From assembly GCA_964386865.1 (NCBI GenBank), contig CAYLUN010000043.1, forward strand, positions 1-45,934: 45,934 bases of DNA, given 5' to 3'. A program made the translations under genes and the position numbers. This document shows, one piece after another, positions 16,251 to 25,600 of this stretch; within the stretch, counting starts at the first letter, position 1, and every line of letters starts with the position of its first letter. The DNA comes from CAYLUN01 sp964386865. Lineage in GTDB: Bacteria; Verrucomicrobiota; Kiritimatiellia; RFP12; UBA1067. The notes beneath the pieces were generated by a model. That model worked only from the letters and a program-made list of their open reading frames with translations. It made no database searches and was not told where the DNA came from.

Positions 16251-17459
16251 ATGAGCATGTTCGACACGGCAGGCAAGGGCGACGTCGCCTCGGGGCGAAA
16301 GAGCAGCACGGTGAGCAAACTGGAGCGCATGCGCACGGCGCTGCGGCATCAGGAGCCGGACCGCGTGCCCATTAGCGACTTTTTCTGGGGCGGCTTCATC
16401 CGGCGCTGGCGCGAGGAGCTGGGCTTGCCCGCCGACGCCAGCCCGTACTACTACTACGACCTCGACTGGATCGTCACCGTGCCGAACATGGATCCGTGGA
16501 TCCGGCCGTTCGAGACGCTCAGGGAGACTCAGCAGGAGGTGACCGTCAAGACCGGCTTCGGCGCGATCATGCGCAAGGTTTACGACTTTCCGATGCCCGA
16601 GTTCGTCGGCTTCGAGGCCGACACGCTTGAGAAGCTGGAGGCGGCGGCCGAGACCTTTGACCGGCCTGATGACCCGCGACGGTATTACAGCGCGGGCGAC
16701 AACCAGATCGCGGGCGTGGGCGACGGCTTTGAGCGCAACACGCCCGCCTGGATCGGCACGGTGCGCTCGCTGTGGCCGGACTTCCCAGTCTTCGGCAGCA
16801 TGATCGAGGTGAACGAGTTCATGACGCGCTTCATCGGCCCTGAGAACCACATGCTGTGGGTCGGCCTGGAGCCCGAGCGCATGGCCGCCGTGATCGCGAA
16901 GGTCGGCCAGTTCTACCTCGACTGCGCGAAAGCGGAGATCGAAGCCGCGGCGGGCAAGCTAGACGGCTTCGTGATCTGGGGCGACTTCGCCTACAAGTGC
17001 GGCACCTTCATGAACCCCGACTTCTGGCGCGAGCACTACAAGCCGTGGGTCAAGGCCATGACCGACCTCGCCCACGCGCACGGGCTGATGGTGATCTACC
17101 ACGGCTGCGGCAACGTGAACCGCGTGATCCGCGACTTTGCGGAGATGGGCGTCGACGCCTACAATCCGCTCGAGGTAAAGGCGGATATGGACGCCGTGCA
17201 GCTGCGCCGCGAGATCGGCCACACGCTCGGGTTTTGCGGCAACAGCGACGTGCAGGTCTGGGAGCGGGGCGACGAGGCGGAGATCCGGCGCGAGGTGCTG
17301 CGCAAGCTGAACGCGGCCAAGGGCGGCGGCTTCATCTTCCAGTCCGACCACTCGGTCGCCAGCGACGTCTCCGGCAAGACCTACGACTTCATCGTCAAGC
17401 TCGTGCGCGAGCACGGTCAGTATCCGCTACAGCTGGGCGCGTACGACGAAACGGTATGA
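16251..17459 (+). CDS. Uroporphyrinogen decarboxylase (UroD)-family protein
   Basis: A 402-residue TIM barrel of the UroD/MtaA superfamily. In this setting it is more likely a methyltransferase-like or unknown enzyme than the haem-pathway decarboxylase: the true UroD substrate-binding N-terminus is not recognisable and there are no porphyrin genes nearby. Visible family features are HQEPDRVPISDFFW (N-terminal), GFVIWGDFAYKCGTFMNP (mid) and VIYHGCGNVN (H284, C286), the area where corrinoid methyltransferases bind zinc. AAGGAG at 16237-16242 sets the ATG. It heads a plus-strand run with rhaT, the DUF5703 hydrolase and rhaM, and is divergent from the methyltransferase remnant, its likely former partner. 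Confidence 0.8.
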   Translation: MSMFDTAGKGDVASGRKSSTVSKLERMRTALRHQEPDRVPISDFFWGGFIRRWREELGLPADASPYYYYDLDWIVTVPNMDPWIRPFETLRETQQEVTVKTGFGAIMRKVYDFPMPEFVGFEADTLEKLEAAAETFDRPDDPRRYYSAGDNQIAGVGDGFERNTPAWIGTVRSLWPDFPVFGSMIEVNEFMTRFIGPENHMLWVGLEPERMAAVIAKVGQFYLDCAKAEIEAAAGKLDGFVIWGDFAYKCGTFMNPDFWREHYKPWVKAMTDLAHAHGLMVIYHGCGNVNRVIRDFAEMGVDAYNPLEVKADMDAVQLRREIGHTLGFCGNSDVQVWERGDEAEIRREVLRKLNAAKGGGFIFQSDHSVASDVSGKTYDFIVKLVREHGQYPLQLGAYDETV

Positions 17460-17482
17460 AGCTCCAAACGGGCACGCGCAAG

Positions 17483-17513
17483 CAACCGCTGAACCTCCCT
17501 AACCGCTGAACCT
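17483..17513. repeat. Short dispersed repeat, AACCGCTGAACCT twice
   Basis: Two copies of AACCGCTGAACCT (17484-17496 and 17501-17513) lie between the UroD-like gene and rhaT. The same motif in the reverse orientation (TTCACGGTTCAGCGGTTG) occurs twice at 27097-27156 and once at 42691-42710. Confidence 0.8.
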
Positions 17514-17537
17514 CTCCAACCCTCGCAAGGAACGCCT

Positions 17538-18608
17538 ATGGTAACTGTCGCAGCAAACCCGTTTCTCGGCATCGCGATGCACGCGGTCGGGGCCACGTTC
17601 GCCGCCACCTGCTACACGCCGCAGAAGCGCGTGACCGGCTGGTCGTGGCAGAGCTACTGGCTCACGCAGGCGGCCTTCTGCTGGCTCCTGCTGCCGCTGC
17701 TTGGCGCGTGGTGCACGATCCCGCAGCTCGGCGAGGTGCTGCGCGAGGCACCGCGGTCGGCGATGCTGCAGTCGTTCCTGCTCGGCGCAGCCTACGGCAT
17801 TGGCGGCACCGCCTTCGGCATCTCGATCCGGCACATCGGCTTCTCCCTCACCTACGCGATCGCGGTCGGCCTCTCCAGCGTGCTGGGGACGCTGATCCCC
17901 CCGCTGGTCAAGGGCACGCTGCTGACCACGCTCGACAAGCCGGGCGCGGAGTGGATCGTCGCGGGCATCGCGGCGGGCACGCTCGGCATCGCGGCGGCGG
18001 GCTGGGCTGGGCGACTCAAGGAGCGCGATCTCAGCGACCAGCAGCGGGGCGGCCAGTTCTCGCTGATGACGGGGCTGCTGCTTTCGCTGCTAGCCGGCGT
18101 ACTTTCGGCCGTGTACGGCTTCGCGCTCGAGGCGGGCGAGCCGATCGCGGACGTGGCTTCGGCGCACGGGGCGGGCGTGTGGCGCGGCAACGTGGTCTAC
18201 ATCTTCTCGAATACCGGGGCCTTCATTACGACTTCGCTCTACTGCCTCTGGCTGCATGCGAGGCAGGGCACAATCCGCGAGATCGTCGGCACCCCGAAGT
18301 CGTCCGGCCCCATCACGCTGCCGCTCAATTGGGCCCTGGCGGCCCTGACCGGCCTCTTCTGGTACGGCCAGTTCTTCTTCTACAACCTCGGCCACGTGCG
18401 GATGGGCCCCTACAAGTTCACAAGCTGGGCGATCCACATGATCATGCTGGTTCTCATCAGCAACCTCGTCGGCGTCGTGCTGCGCGAGTGGCGGCAGTGC
18501 CGGCGTCTGACGCACCGCATGATCGCCGCTGCGCTCGCGGTTCTGATCGTCGCCGTGCTGCTGCTGACTTACGGAAACTACGTCGGCGACCTCGCCGCGA
18601 AAGGGTAA
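17538..18608 (+). CDS. rhaT: L-rhamnose/H+ symporter
   Basis: Imports L-rhamnose with protons across the inner membrane. The 356-residue protein has about ten hydrophobic helices and matches E. coli RhaT along its length: VGATFAATCYTPQKRVTGWS near the N-terminus, LLGAAYGIGG-like glycine-rich helix (residues about 80-95), the GRLKERDLS loop and the characteristic WYGQFFFYNLGHVRMG. The start has AAGGA at 17527-17531. It is second in the operon, 78 bp after the UroD-like gene and 6 bp before the DUF5703 hydrolase. With RhaM and the GH106 enzyme it defines a rhamnose acquisition locus. No rhaA, rhaB or rhaD is present in the window. Confidence 0.95.
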   Translation: MVTVAANPFLGIAMHAVGATFAATCYTPQKRVTGWSWQSYWLTQAAFCWLLLPLLGAWCTIPQLGEVLREAPRSAMLQSFLLGAAYGIGGTAFGISIRHIGFSLTYAIAVGLSSVLGTLIPPLVKGTLLTTLDKPGAEWIVAGIAAGTLGIAAAGWAGRLKERDLSDQQRGGQFSLMTGLLLSLLAGVLSAVYGFALEAGEPIADVASAHGAGVWRGNVVYIFSNTGAFITTSLYCLWLHARQGTIREIVGTPKSSGPITLPLNWALAALTGLFWYGQFFFYNLGHVRMGPYKFTSWAIHMIMLVLISNLVGVVLREWRQCRRLTHRMIAAALAVLIVAVLLLTYGNYVGDLAAKG

Positions 18609-18614
18609 CGCAAT

Positions 18615-21248
18615 ATGAAACGTGGCGGACATTTTCAGAATGGATTTACAGGATTAGCGGGAGCAATGAAATCCTGTTCAATCCTGCAATCCTGTCAAAA
18701 AGGCATTGTGTCGCTGAGTTGTCTCTTTGCGCTAGTGGGGGGGGGCGCGGAGTCGGCGTCCGATCCCGCCCGCTACAACGTGGTGTGGGACTCGCCGAGC
18801 GCGGATCAGCACGGCTCGATGCCGCTGGGCAATGGCGACATCGGCGTGAACGCCTGGGCGCTTGCGGACGGCACCTTGCACCTGCTCATCAGCAAGACCG
18901 ACGCGTGGGACGGCAACGCCCGCCTCGTCAAGGTCGGCGAAGTCGTTCTCCGCTTCGACCCGAACGTCTTCGCCGGCCCCTTCAAGCAGGAGCTGGACCT
19001 CAAGACCGGCTCGCTTGTCATTCAGGACAAGATCCGCGTTTGGGCCGACGCGAACCAGCCGGTGGTCCGCGTGACGACCGACCTTGCGGCAAAGGCCGCG
19101 GTCGCGCTGTGGCGCACGAATCGCGCCGAGATCGCGGAGCTTCAGTGCAGCGACGTCATGCTGAACCGTGGCAAGCCAGGCCAGAAGGAGGGCCCGACCT
19201 TCGTCGAGCCGGACACGATCGCCGAGAACACCTCCAAGCAGATCACGTGGTATCATCACAACGCTCAGTCGGTTGGCCCGGAGATCACGGCGAAGGTTCA
19301 GGGGCTGGCCGGCTTCAAGCAGGCTGACCCGCTCCTGCACCGCATCTTTGGCGGCCGCGTTGTCCAGACGCCTCATGGCTTCGACATCTACGTGGCGACG
19401 CAGCATCCCTCGACGCCCGAGCGCTGGCTGGCTGGCTTGGACGAGCTGGCCCGTCGCGCGGGCAAGCCGGATTTCGCCGCCCATGCGGCGTGGTGGTCCG
19501 AGTTCTGGAGCCGGAGCTGGATCTGCGCGACCGCGAACGCGAGCGCCGTCGCTCGCACCGAGTCGCTCGTTCCGCCGAACGCCCATCCGCTGCGCATCGG
19601 CGAAGACCAGACGGGACACACGAAGTTCGCGGGCGAGATGCGCAACGCGCGCGTGGCGACGAACGCGGCGGGCGTCATCACCTTCGAAGTCGAGCTGAGG
19701 CCTGCGGCCGGCGAGAAGGGCCGGATCTTCGACAAGATCACGGCGGGCGGGGCGGACGGCTTCCTGCTCGACGCCTATCCCGGCAACAGCCTGCGGCTGA
19801 TCTCAGGCTCGACGCAGCAGAGTGTCAAGGAGGCGTTGCCTGCCGGTCAATGGGCGAAGGTGGTCGCGGTGGCGGACGCCACAGCCGGCGGCTGGCGCGT
19901 GAGCGTCAACGGCAAGACCGTGGTGGATTCGACAGGCGCCAGCGTCGCGGACGAGGCGGCGTACGTCAGCCAGATGGCCGCGCTCCAGCGGTACATCACG
20001 GCCTGCGCGGGCCGCGGCGCCTACCCGATCAAGTTTAACGGCTCGCTCTTCACGGTCGCGCCCGACGGGAAGAGCGACCACGACTACCGCCGCTGGGGGC
20101 CGGGCTACTGGTGGCAGAACACGCGCCTGCCGTATCTCTCGCTGTGTGCGGCGGGCGATTTCGAGCTGATGAGGCCGCTCTTCAAAATGTACGCCGACGA
20201 CCTGCTGCCGCTCTGCAAGTATCGGACGAAGCTGTATTGCGGCCACGACGGGGCGTTCTATCCCGAGTGCATCTATTTCTGGGGAGCGATGTTCAGCGAG
20301 ACCTACGGCTGGACGCCTTTCGAGCAGCGTGTGGACAAGCTGCAGGAGAGCCGCTGGCACAAGTGGGAGTGGGTCGGCGGCCTCGAGCTGTGCTGGATGG
20401 CGCTTGACTACTACGAGCACACCTTGGACCACGCGTTCCTTGAGAAGACGGCTCTGCCGCTCTGCCGCGAGATCCTGACGTTCTTCGACCAGCACTACAA
20501 AACCGGCTCCGACGGCAAGCTGGTCATGCATCCGTCGCAGGCGCTAGAGACCTGGTGGGAGTGCACCAACGCGATGCCGGAGGTGGCGGGGTGCCTCGCG
20601 GTGACCGAGCGCCTGCTTCTGTTGTCCGAGACGCCCTCTTCCGACCGCGCCTTCCTGCAGCGCTTCCACGCCAAGTTGCCGCCGCTGCCGCTGCGCACGG
20701 TGGACGGCAAGCAGGCGCTGGCGCCGGCCGCGATATTCGCCCGGAAGAGCAATTGCGAGAATCCGGAGCTATACGCCGTGTTTCCGTTCCGGCTCGTCGC
20801 GCTCGGCAAGCCGAATATCGAGTGGGGCCTCGAGGCGCTCAAACTGCGTACGGACAAGGGCGATTTCGGCTGGCGTCAGGACGACCTGTTTATGGCGTAT
20901 CTCGGCCTGACCGACGAGGCGAGGCGCAACGTGGTCGGCCGCGCGAAGCGGCATGACAAGAAGGAGCGCTTCCCGGCCTTCTGGGGGCCGAACTACGACT
21001 GGACGCCCGACCAGGATCACGGCGGCGTGCTCGTGAAAGCCGTGCAGTCGCTCGTCATGCAGACGGACGGGCGCAAGATCTACCTGCTGCCCGCGTGGCC
21101 GCGCGACTGGGACTGCGAGTTCAAGCTGCACGCGCCGCTCAAGACGGTGGTGACCGGCACGGTGAAGGACGGCAAGCTCGTGGCGTGGGACGTCACGCCG
21201 GCCGAGCGCAAGCGAGACGTGATTCTATGCAACGTTATGGGTCGGTGA
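18615..21248 (+). CDS. Secreted DUF5703-type glycoside hydrolase with an inserted LamG-like domain
   Basis: Probably a carbohydrate hydrolase feeding the rhamnose pathway; its linkage is unknown. The N-terminal sandwich (about residues 50-290) has the DUF5703 signature YNVVWDSPSADQHGSMPLGN, with ISKTDAWDGNARLVKVG after it. Residues about 315-448 form a LamG-like jelly roll (GEDQTGHTKFAGEMRNARV, INGK-like VSVNGKTV) inserted before the (alpha/alpha)6 barrel, which shows YPIKFNGSLFTV, YRRWGPGYWWQNTRLPY and HPSQALETWWEC. A small C-terminal sandwich ends the protein. The start is uncertain: ATG 18615 has AAAGGG upstream, but the first 30 codons run through a repeat, so ATG 18666 or GTG 18708 could be the real start; all keep the hydrophobic stretch GIVSLSCLFALVGGG as signal peptide. 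It overlaps rhaM. Confidence 0.8.
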   Translation: MKRGGHFQNGFTGLAGAMKSCSILQSCQKGIVSLSCLFALVGGGAESASDPARYNVVWDSPSADQHGSMPLGNGDIGVNAWALADGTLHLLISKTDAWDGNARLVKVGEVVLRFDPNVFAGPFKQELDLKTGSLVIQDKIRVWADANQPVVRVTTDLAAKAAVALWRTNRAEIAELQCSDVMLNRGKPGQKEGPTFVEPDTIAENTSKQITWYHHNAQSVGPEITAKVQGLAGFKQADPLLHRIFGGRVVQTPHGFDIYVATQHPSTPERWLAGLDELARRAGKPDFAAHAAWWSEFWSRSWICATANASAVARTESLVPPNAHPLRIGEDQTGHTKFAGEMRNARVATNAAGVITFEVELRPAAGEKGRIFDKITAGGADGFLLDAYPGNSLRLISGSTQQSVKEALPAGQWAKVVAVADATAGGWRVSVNGKTVVDSTGASVADEAAYVSQMAALQRYITACAGRGAYPIKFNGSLFTVAPDGKSDHDYRRWGPGYWWQNTRLPYLSLCAAGDFELMRPLFKMYADDLLPLCKYRTKLYCGHDGAFYPECIYFWGAMFSETYGWTPFEQRVDKLQESRWHKWEWVGGLELCWMALDYYEHTLDHAFLEKTALPLCREILTFFDQHYKTGSDGKLVMHPSQALETWWECTNAMPEVAGCLAVTERLLLLSETPSSDRAFLQRFHAKLPPLPLRTVDGKQALAPAAIFARKSNCENPELYAVFPFRLVALGKPNIEWGLEALKLRTDKGDFGWRQDDLFMAYLGLTDEARRNVVGRAKRHDKKERFPAFWGPNYDWTPDQDHGGVLVKAVQSLVMQTDGRKIYLLPAWPRDWDCEFKLHAPLKTVVTGTVKDGKLVAWDVTPAERKRDVILCNVMGR
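18643..18696. repeat. AATCCTG-type repeat at the 5' end of the DUF5703 hydrolase gene
   Basis: ACAGGATT (18649-18656) is followed by AATCCTGT, AATCCTGC and AATCCTGT at 18670, 18680 and 18688, forming an inverted/direct repeat cluster. It lies inside the annotated N-terminus, which makes the upstream start suspect. Confidence 0.65.
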
Positions 21249-21565
21249 TCGAAGTCAAGCCCGACAAGCTTGACGAGTACAAGCGCCTGCATGCGGCGGC
21301 CTGGCCGGGCGTGCTGCGCATGATTAAGGCGTGCAACCTTCAGAACTACTCGATCTATCTGCGCCGGCTGCCCGACGGGCGGCTCTACCTGTTCAGCTAT
21401 TTCGAGTACGCGGGCGGCGACTTCGCGGCCGATATGGCGACGATGGCGGCCGACCCCGAGACGCAGCGCTGGTGGGCCGCCTGCAAGCCCTGCCACGCGC
21501 CCTTCGCCGACCGCACGCCAGACGAGTGGTGGGCCGGCATGGAAGAAGTGTTCCATCTGGACTGA
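21227..21565 (+). CDS. rhaM: L-rhamnose mutarotase
   Basis: Interconverts alpha and beta anomers of L-rhamnose so that isomerase or kinase steps get the right form. The 112-aa protein fits the family length (about 104 in E. coli). H22 in YKRLHAAAWPGV is the expected catalytic histidine; NYSIYLRR (Y41) and QRWWAAC (W82, W83) match the sugar-binding Tyr and Trp pair; EEVFHLD is the usual C-terminus. The ATG at 21227 lies inside the last 22 bases of the preceding hydrolase gene, in another frame, so the two are translationally coupled. Last gene of the operon; a palindromic element follows at 21612. Confidence 0.95.
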   Translation: MQRYGSVIEVKPDKLDEYKRLHAAAWPGVLRMIKACNLQNYSIYLRRLPDGRLYLFSYFEYAGGDFAADMATMAADPETQRWWAACKPCHAPFADRTPDEWWAGMEEVFHLD

Positions 21566-21611
21566 GCACGTGTCGGCGGAACGGGAGGAGCGCGCGAGAG
21601 GACGCGTAAGG

Positions 21612-21671
21612 CACAGGGAGGGACGGCTTCCACGCCGTCCGCGGCCGGGGTGGAGCCCGGCCCTCCGTGTG
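21612..21671. repeat. 60-bp three-way-junction palindromic element, copy 1
   Basis: The outer arms 21612-21622 and 21661-21671 pair over 11 bp with one mismatch. Inside are two hairpins: GGACGGC/GCCGTCC (21621-21627, 21634-21640) and GGCCGGG/CCCGGCC (21643-21649, 21656-21662). It lies in the convergent gap between rhaM and the glycerophosphodiesterase gene, a terminator-like place, but no T-tract is present. Confidence 0.8.
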
Positions 21672-21714
21672 TCATGTGCCCGTCATAAGGTCTAGATACT
21701 TTTCGGAAGTGGAA

Positions 21715-22542
21715 TTAGAGCTGGCGCGGAGTGGGGGTCTGCGTCAGGCTCAGCAGTCGCGCGGGGTAGTCCGTGTAGACCCGCTCGACGCCGATGGAGA
21801 GGACGTGCTTTAAGGCTGTCTCGTCGTTGACCGTCCAGACGCCGACTTCGAGCCCGGCTTTGTGGATCTTGCCGACCTTCTCTTTCGTGAGGCCGTTGTG
21901 ATGGACCACGAGGCTTTCGAAGCCTTCTTCACGCGCGGTGCGGATATCGGCGTCGATGTCGGTGTCCGCGTTGCGGTCCCAAAAAACGGGAATGGCCTTC
22001 GACTGCGTCTTGACCTGGCGCAGCGTGTTCAGGCTGCCGTCGTTGAAGCCGACCCAGTTCTCTGCGCCGAGTTCGCGGATGATGCGGAACGCCTCCTGCA
22101 CGCACTCGCACTTAGGCTGGATAGAGACGCGCGTGCGGGCCTGCCGCATGACGAGCTTCAGCACGTCGGCGAGCAGCGGGATGCGGGCCGGCGGGCACTC
22201 GGCGAGGGTGCGCTTCTTGAGCGTGCGGAAGCGGGTTGCGACGTCGACGGCCTGAAGCTCGGCATAGGTGGAGTCCGCGATCACAAGCTTCTTGTCGCCC
22301 ACGCGGCCGGTGTCTTTATCGTGGGTGACGGCGAGCTGGCGATCCTTCGTGAGGTAGACGTCGATCTCGATCCAGTCCGCGCCCAGCGCGAGCGCGCTCT
22401 CAAAGGCCGGCAGCGTGTTCTCGGGATACTCGCCCGAGTTGCCTCGATGCGCGGTGACGCCGTTGAGCAGGAAGCCAGAGGGCTCTGGCGCGGCTAGGGC
22501 GACGAGGAGGGGAAAGAGAGTGGACAGGAACAGGTTCTTCAT
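21715..22542 (-). CDS. Exported glycerophosphodiester phosphodiesterase
   Basis: Hydrolyses glycerophosphodiesters to glycerol-3-phosphate and an alcohol. The 275-residue GDPD barrel has its catalytic set in place: H32 in AHRGNSGEYPENT, E59 and D61 in WIEIDVYLTKD, and H74 in AVTHDKDTGRV. The C-terminal GVWTVND and VYTDYP also match. An N-terminal MKNLFLSTLFPLLVALAAPE signal peptide indicates export. The start at 22542 is the Met before this signal. It follows the 1109-aa hydrolase on the same strand, 83 bp apart, and is flanked on both sides by related hairpin elements (21612 and 22576). Substrate range is not readable from sequence. Confidence 0.92.
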   Translation of the reverse strand: MKNLFLSTLFPLLVALAAPEPSGFLLNGVTAHRGNSGEYPENTLPAFESALALGADWIEIDVYLTKDRQLAVTHDKDTGRVGDKKLVIADSTYAELQAVDVATRFRTLKKRTLAECPPARIPLLADVLKLVMRQARTRVSIQPKCECVQEAFRIIRELGAENWVGFNDGSLNTLRQVKTQSKAIPVFWDRNADTDIDADIRTAREEGFESLVVHHNGLTKEKVGKIHKAGLEVGVWTVNDETALKHVLSIGVERVYTDYPARLLSLTQTPTPRQL

Positions 22543-22575
22543 TGTACCACTTTCTACACTTGCCGCTTGTGTTCT

Positions 22576-22630
22576 GGTAGGGACGGCACCCCGTGCCGTC
22601 CGCGGACGCCGACGGGGCGGCGTCCCTACC
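22576..22630. repeat. 55-bp three-way-junction palindromic element, copy 2
   Basis: Outer stem GGTAGGGACG (22576-22585) pairs perfectly with CGTCCCTACC (22621-22630). Inside, GGACGGCAC/GTGCCGTCC (22581-22589, 22593-22601) and GGACGCC/GGCGTCC (22604-22610, 22619-22625) form two hairpins that partly compete with the outer stem. Its right arm contains the TAG stop of the minus-strand hydrolase gene. Same plan and GGGACGGC core as the element at 21612. Confidence 0.85.
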
Positions 22631-25600
22631 GTGGGTTGCGTACGGGCACTTGAGGGTTTACGGTGAAGCCGTCGACGGCCTCGATGTCGACGACGACGTT
22701 TTGTTTGAGCGTGCGGGCCGGGCGGCAGAGCTGGAGGTTCAGCCACGCGGCCGAAGCGGGCGCAAAGGGTTTGCCGTCGTCGCCGAGGAACTGCGACCAA
22801 GGCAAGACGACGTCGACCCACGCCTCGGCTGTCTCCGCGTCGGCGCGGAAGAAGCGCTGGCCGGCCGGCGACGCCGTGTGTAAGGCGAGCGCGACATCGT
22901 CGCTTGGACTTGCGCGAAGGCGCAGCGCGAGGCCGTCCGCATCTTTCAGCTGCGCGGACGGCAGCGGGATGTTGGCGTTGCCCCACGCGCATTCTCCGGC
23001 TGGGAAGGTGACGCGCAGGAAGGGCGCCTTGTCCGAGGGCGCGACGCGCTCGATGACGACCAGAGGTTTCACGTCGTCCGCGCCCTTGCCGTCCCAGTTC
23101 GCGAGCAGCTTGGGCGCGGGCGCCGTGAAGTGGACGAGCGGCTGGCGGTTGGCGATCGCGGGCGGCGGCGGTAGCGGTTTGTGCTCGGCCTGCAGGTTGT
23201 CGACGTCGACGTCATCGAAGGCCGCGTCGCTATGCCACTCTTCCTTAACGGGCGTGACGTTCACGAGAGAGGCGGCGTGCAGCCAGAGCGTGGCGGGCGC
23301 TGCGGTCGGCGGGGACGCCGACCCTCCAAAGGCTGGCGAGAGCTGGAAGCTGGCCGCGTGCGAGGCGGCCGCGGGGTCAAAGGCTGCACCGCGGTCGTCG
23401 CGGAAGTCGCGGAGGGCGATTCGCGCGGTGGCCCATTCGGTGGATGCGAGCGTGAGCGGGTGGCGGAAGAAGCGCGGGGGCGCGTGCAGCACGGCGTACA
23501 CGGTGCGCGGCGAGCCGTCACCCGCATAGGTCAATTCGACAGCGTCGGCGTCGCCGATTTCGAAGGCGGGCGAGTTGATGTTCGACCACGGCGCGCGAGG
23601 CGTGGGCGAGAAGGTGCAGCGAAGGGCGGGGCGGCCTGCGTGGTCGTCGCGGGCGAGGGCGATCACGCCGGGCGCGCGCTCCTTGTCGGGCCAGTTGGCC
23701 CAGAAGCCGCCGAGAGAGGCGGCGTCCTGCGGCTCGCGGGGATGCTCCAGCGGGGGCAGGGACAGGATAGGGATGCGCGTCGCACGGATGCGCCAGGCGG
23801 TGAAGGCGGTGTGGGCCGGGAGCGTGTTAGTGGTTCCCGGCTCGACGCAGGCGGTGAGCGGGCCTGCGGCGAGCTGTACGAGCGGGACGCGGTAACGGCC
23901 CCAGGCGTCGGTGTGCCAGCGGCGCGGGCCGCTAGCGATCTCGGCGTGCCGGGCGGGGATGCCGAAGGTGTCGAGCAGCAGGCCGGAGGCGAAGCCGCCG
24001 CCGGGCGGCGGCGCGAAGGCCGCGCCGTCGCGGGCGGGCAGGCGCTCGCCGGTCTCGAGGCACTCGATTACGAAGGCGATCGGCGGCAGCCAGAGCGTGA
24101 AGCGTCCGTTGCGCGCGACCGCGAGGGCGCGGCCCTGCGGGTCGAGGATGTGCGTGCCGTCAGAGGCGGCGCCGGTGACGCGGCGCAGGGCGTCGGCGTT
24201 CGGGAGGATCACGAGGGCGCTGCGGAAGAGCGTGCCGACCTCCAGCGTGAGGCGGCCGTCCTTCAGTGCGAGCGGCACCGGGCGCTGCTCGGGGAAGTCG
24301 GGCGAAACCGCGAAGGCGGAGCCGGGCACAGGCCCGACTGGCGCTAAGAGAAGCGACGGCTCGGCGCAGCCTCGCCCCCCACCCGGCGGATTTGCGTTGG
24401 AACTGGAGGGCGAAGCTGTGCTGAGCCGTTCACAGGACCATGCAGATGCGCTTATCGAAGCGCGATTCGGGACAGGCCCGCTCCAGTCGATGGTCACGGT
24501 GAGGTTGGTGCGAGGCTGCGGCCAGAGGTCGCGCGTGGAGAAGGCGTGGTTGACGATGTGGATGGCGGTGCCGCAGGCCGAGGTGCGGGCGCGGAGGGTG
24601 AGGCTGTCCTGCCGCTCGGGCTGCGCGGGCGCGAGGCGCGAGGCGCGCAGCCACGGGGCGCGTTCGCGGTAGAAGTCGGCGAGGCGCGCGAGCGTGGCGA
24701 GCGTGCCTTGGTGGGCGGCGACGTAGCTGTAGCCGCGCAGGGGCAGGGCGAACTCGCCGCCGGCGGCATAAGCTTCTGGGATATAGAGTGAGAAGAAGTG
24801 CGTCTGGTCGGAGCGGGGCAGGGCGACGAGGCGGTCGGTCTCGCCGGGCCAGTCCACGAAGAAGACGACAGGCTGTTCGGGGCAGACCTCGGCGGCGTCG
24901 GCGATGAGGTCTTCGTAGAAAGACAGGTAGCTGGCGCGGCCGTCGAGTCGGCCGTGGCGAAGCGGCGGCTGGGCGCCGTTGTGAGGCTGCTGGAAGGCGA
25001 CGCCGCGGCGGGCCGTGCCGTTGTGGTTGTAGGTGCTGAGCAGCGTGCGTCCGTATTTCTCGCGGGCGTAGCGGTCGGCGTCGGCGAGGAGGTCGGCGAA
25101 GAGCGTGGCGACGGTGTCGAAGCGGAAGGTTCCCGCGGCGTTGCGGTCCCACGCGAAGCCCCATTCGCGGTAAAGCGGGCTGGGGGAGGAGGCCCAGGCG
25201 CGCGGGTGGCCTTGAGGAGGGTTGTCGGCGAGAGGCTTGCCGTCTTTTCCGGGCGTGGTCTGGAGGTGGCGCAGGTAGTCGAAGGTGCGGATGGTGCCGC
25301 CGTGTTTCGCGAGGTCGATGCCGAACTGCGTCTGCCAGCGCGGGTCGTCGTCGCGCCAGCCCTGTCCGGCGCAATACTTGCGGACCAGCCAGTCGCGGAA
25401 GGCGGCGCAGGCGTAGGGGTCGTAGCCCTCGGTCGGGTTCCAGTCGTAGTAGCCCTCGATCTCGTCGTACCAGATGCCGGCCGCGCCGGCGTCGAGCTGG
25501 AGGCGCGCCTCGCGCTTGAGCATGGCGATCACCTTGGGGTTGTAGAGGCTCAGGTGATACCAGCCGCCGTGGTCGGCCTGGCGGCAGAGGAAGGGCTGGC

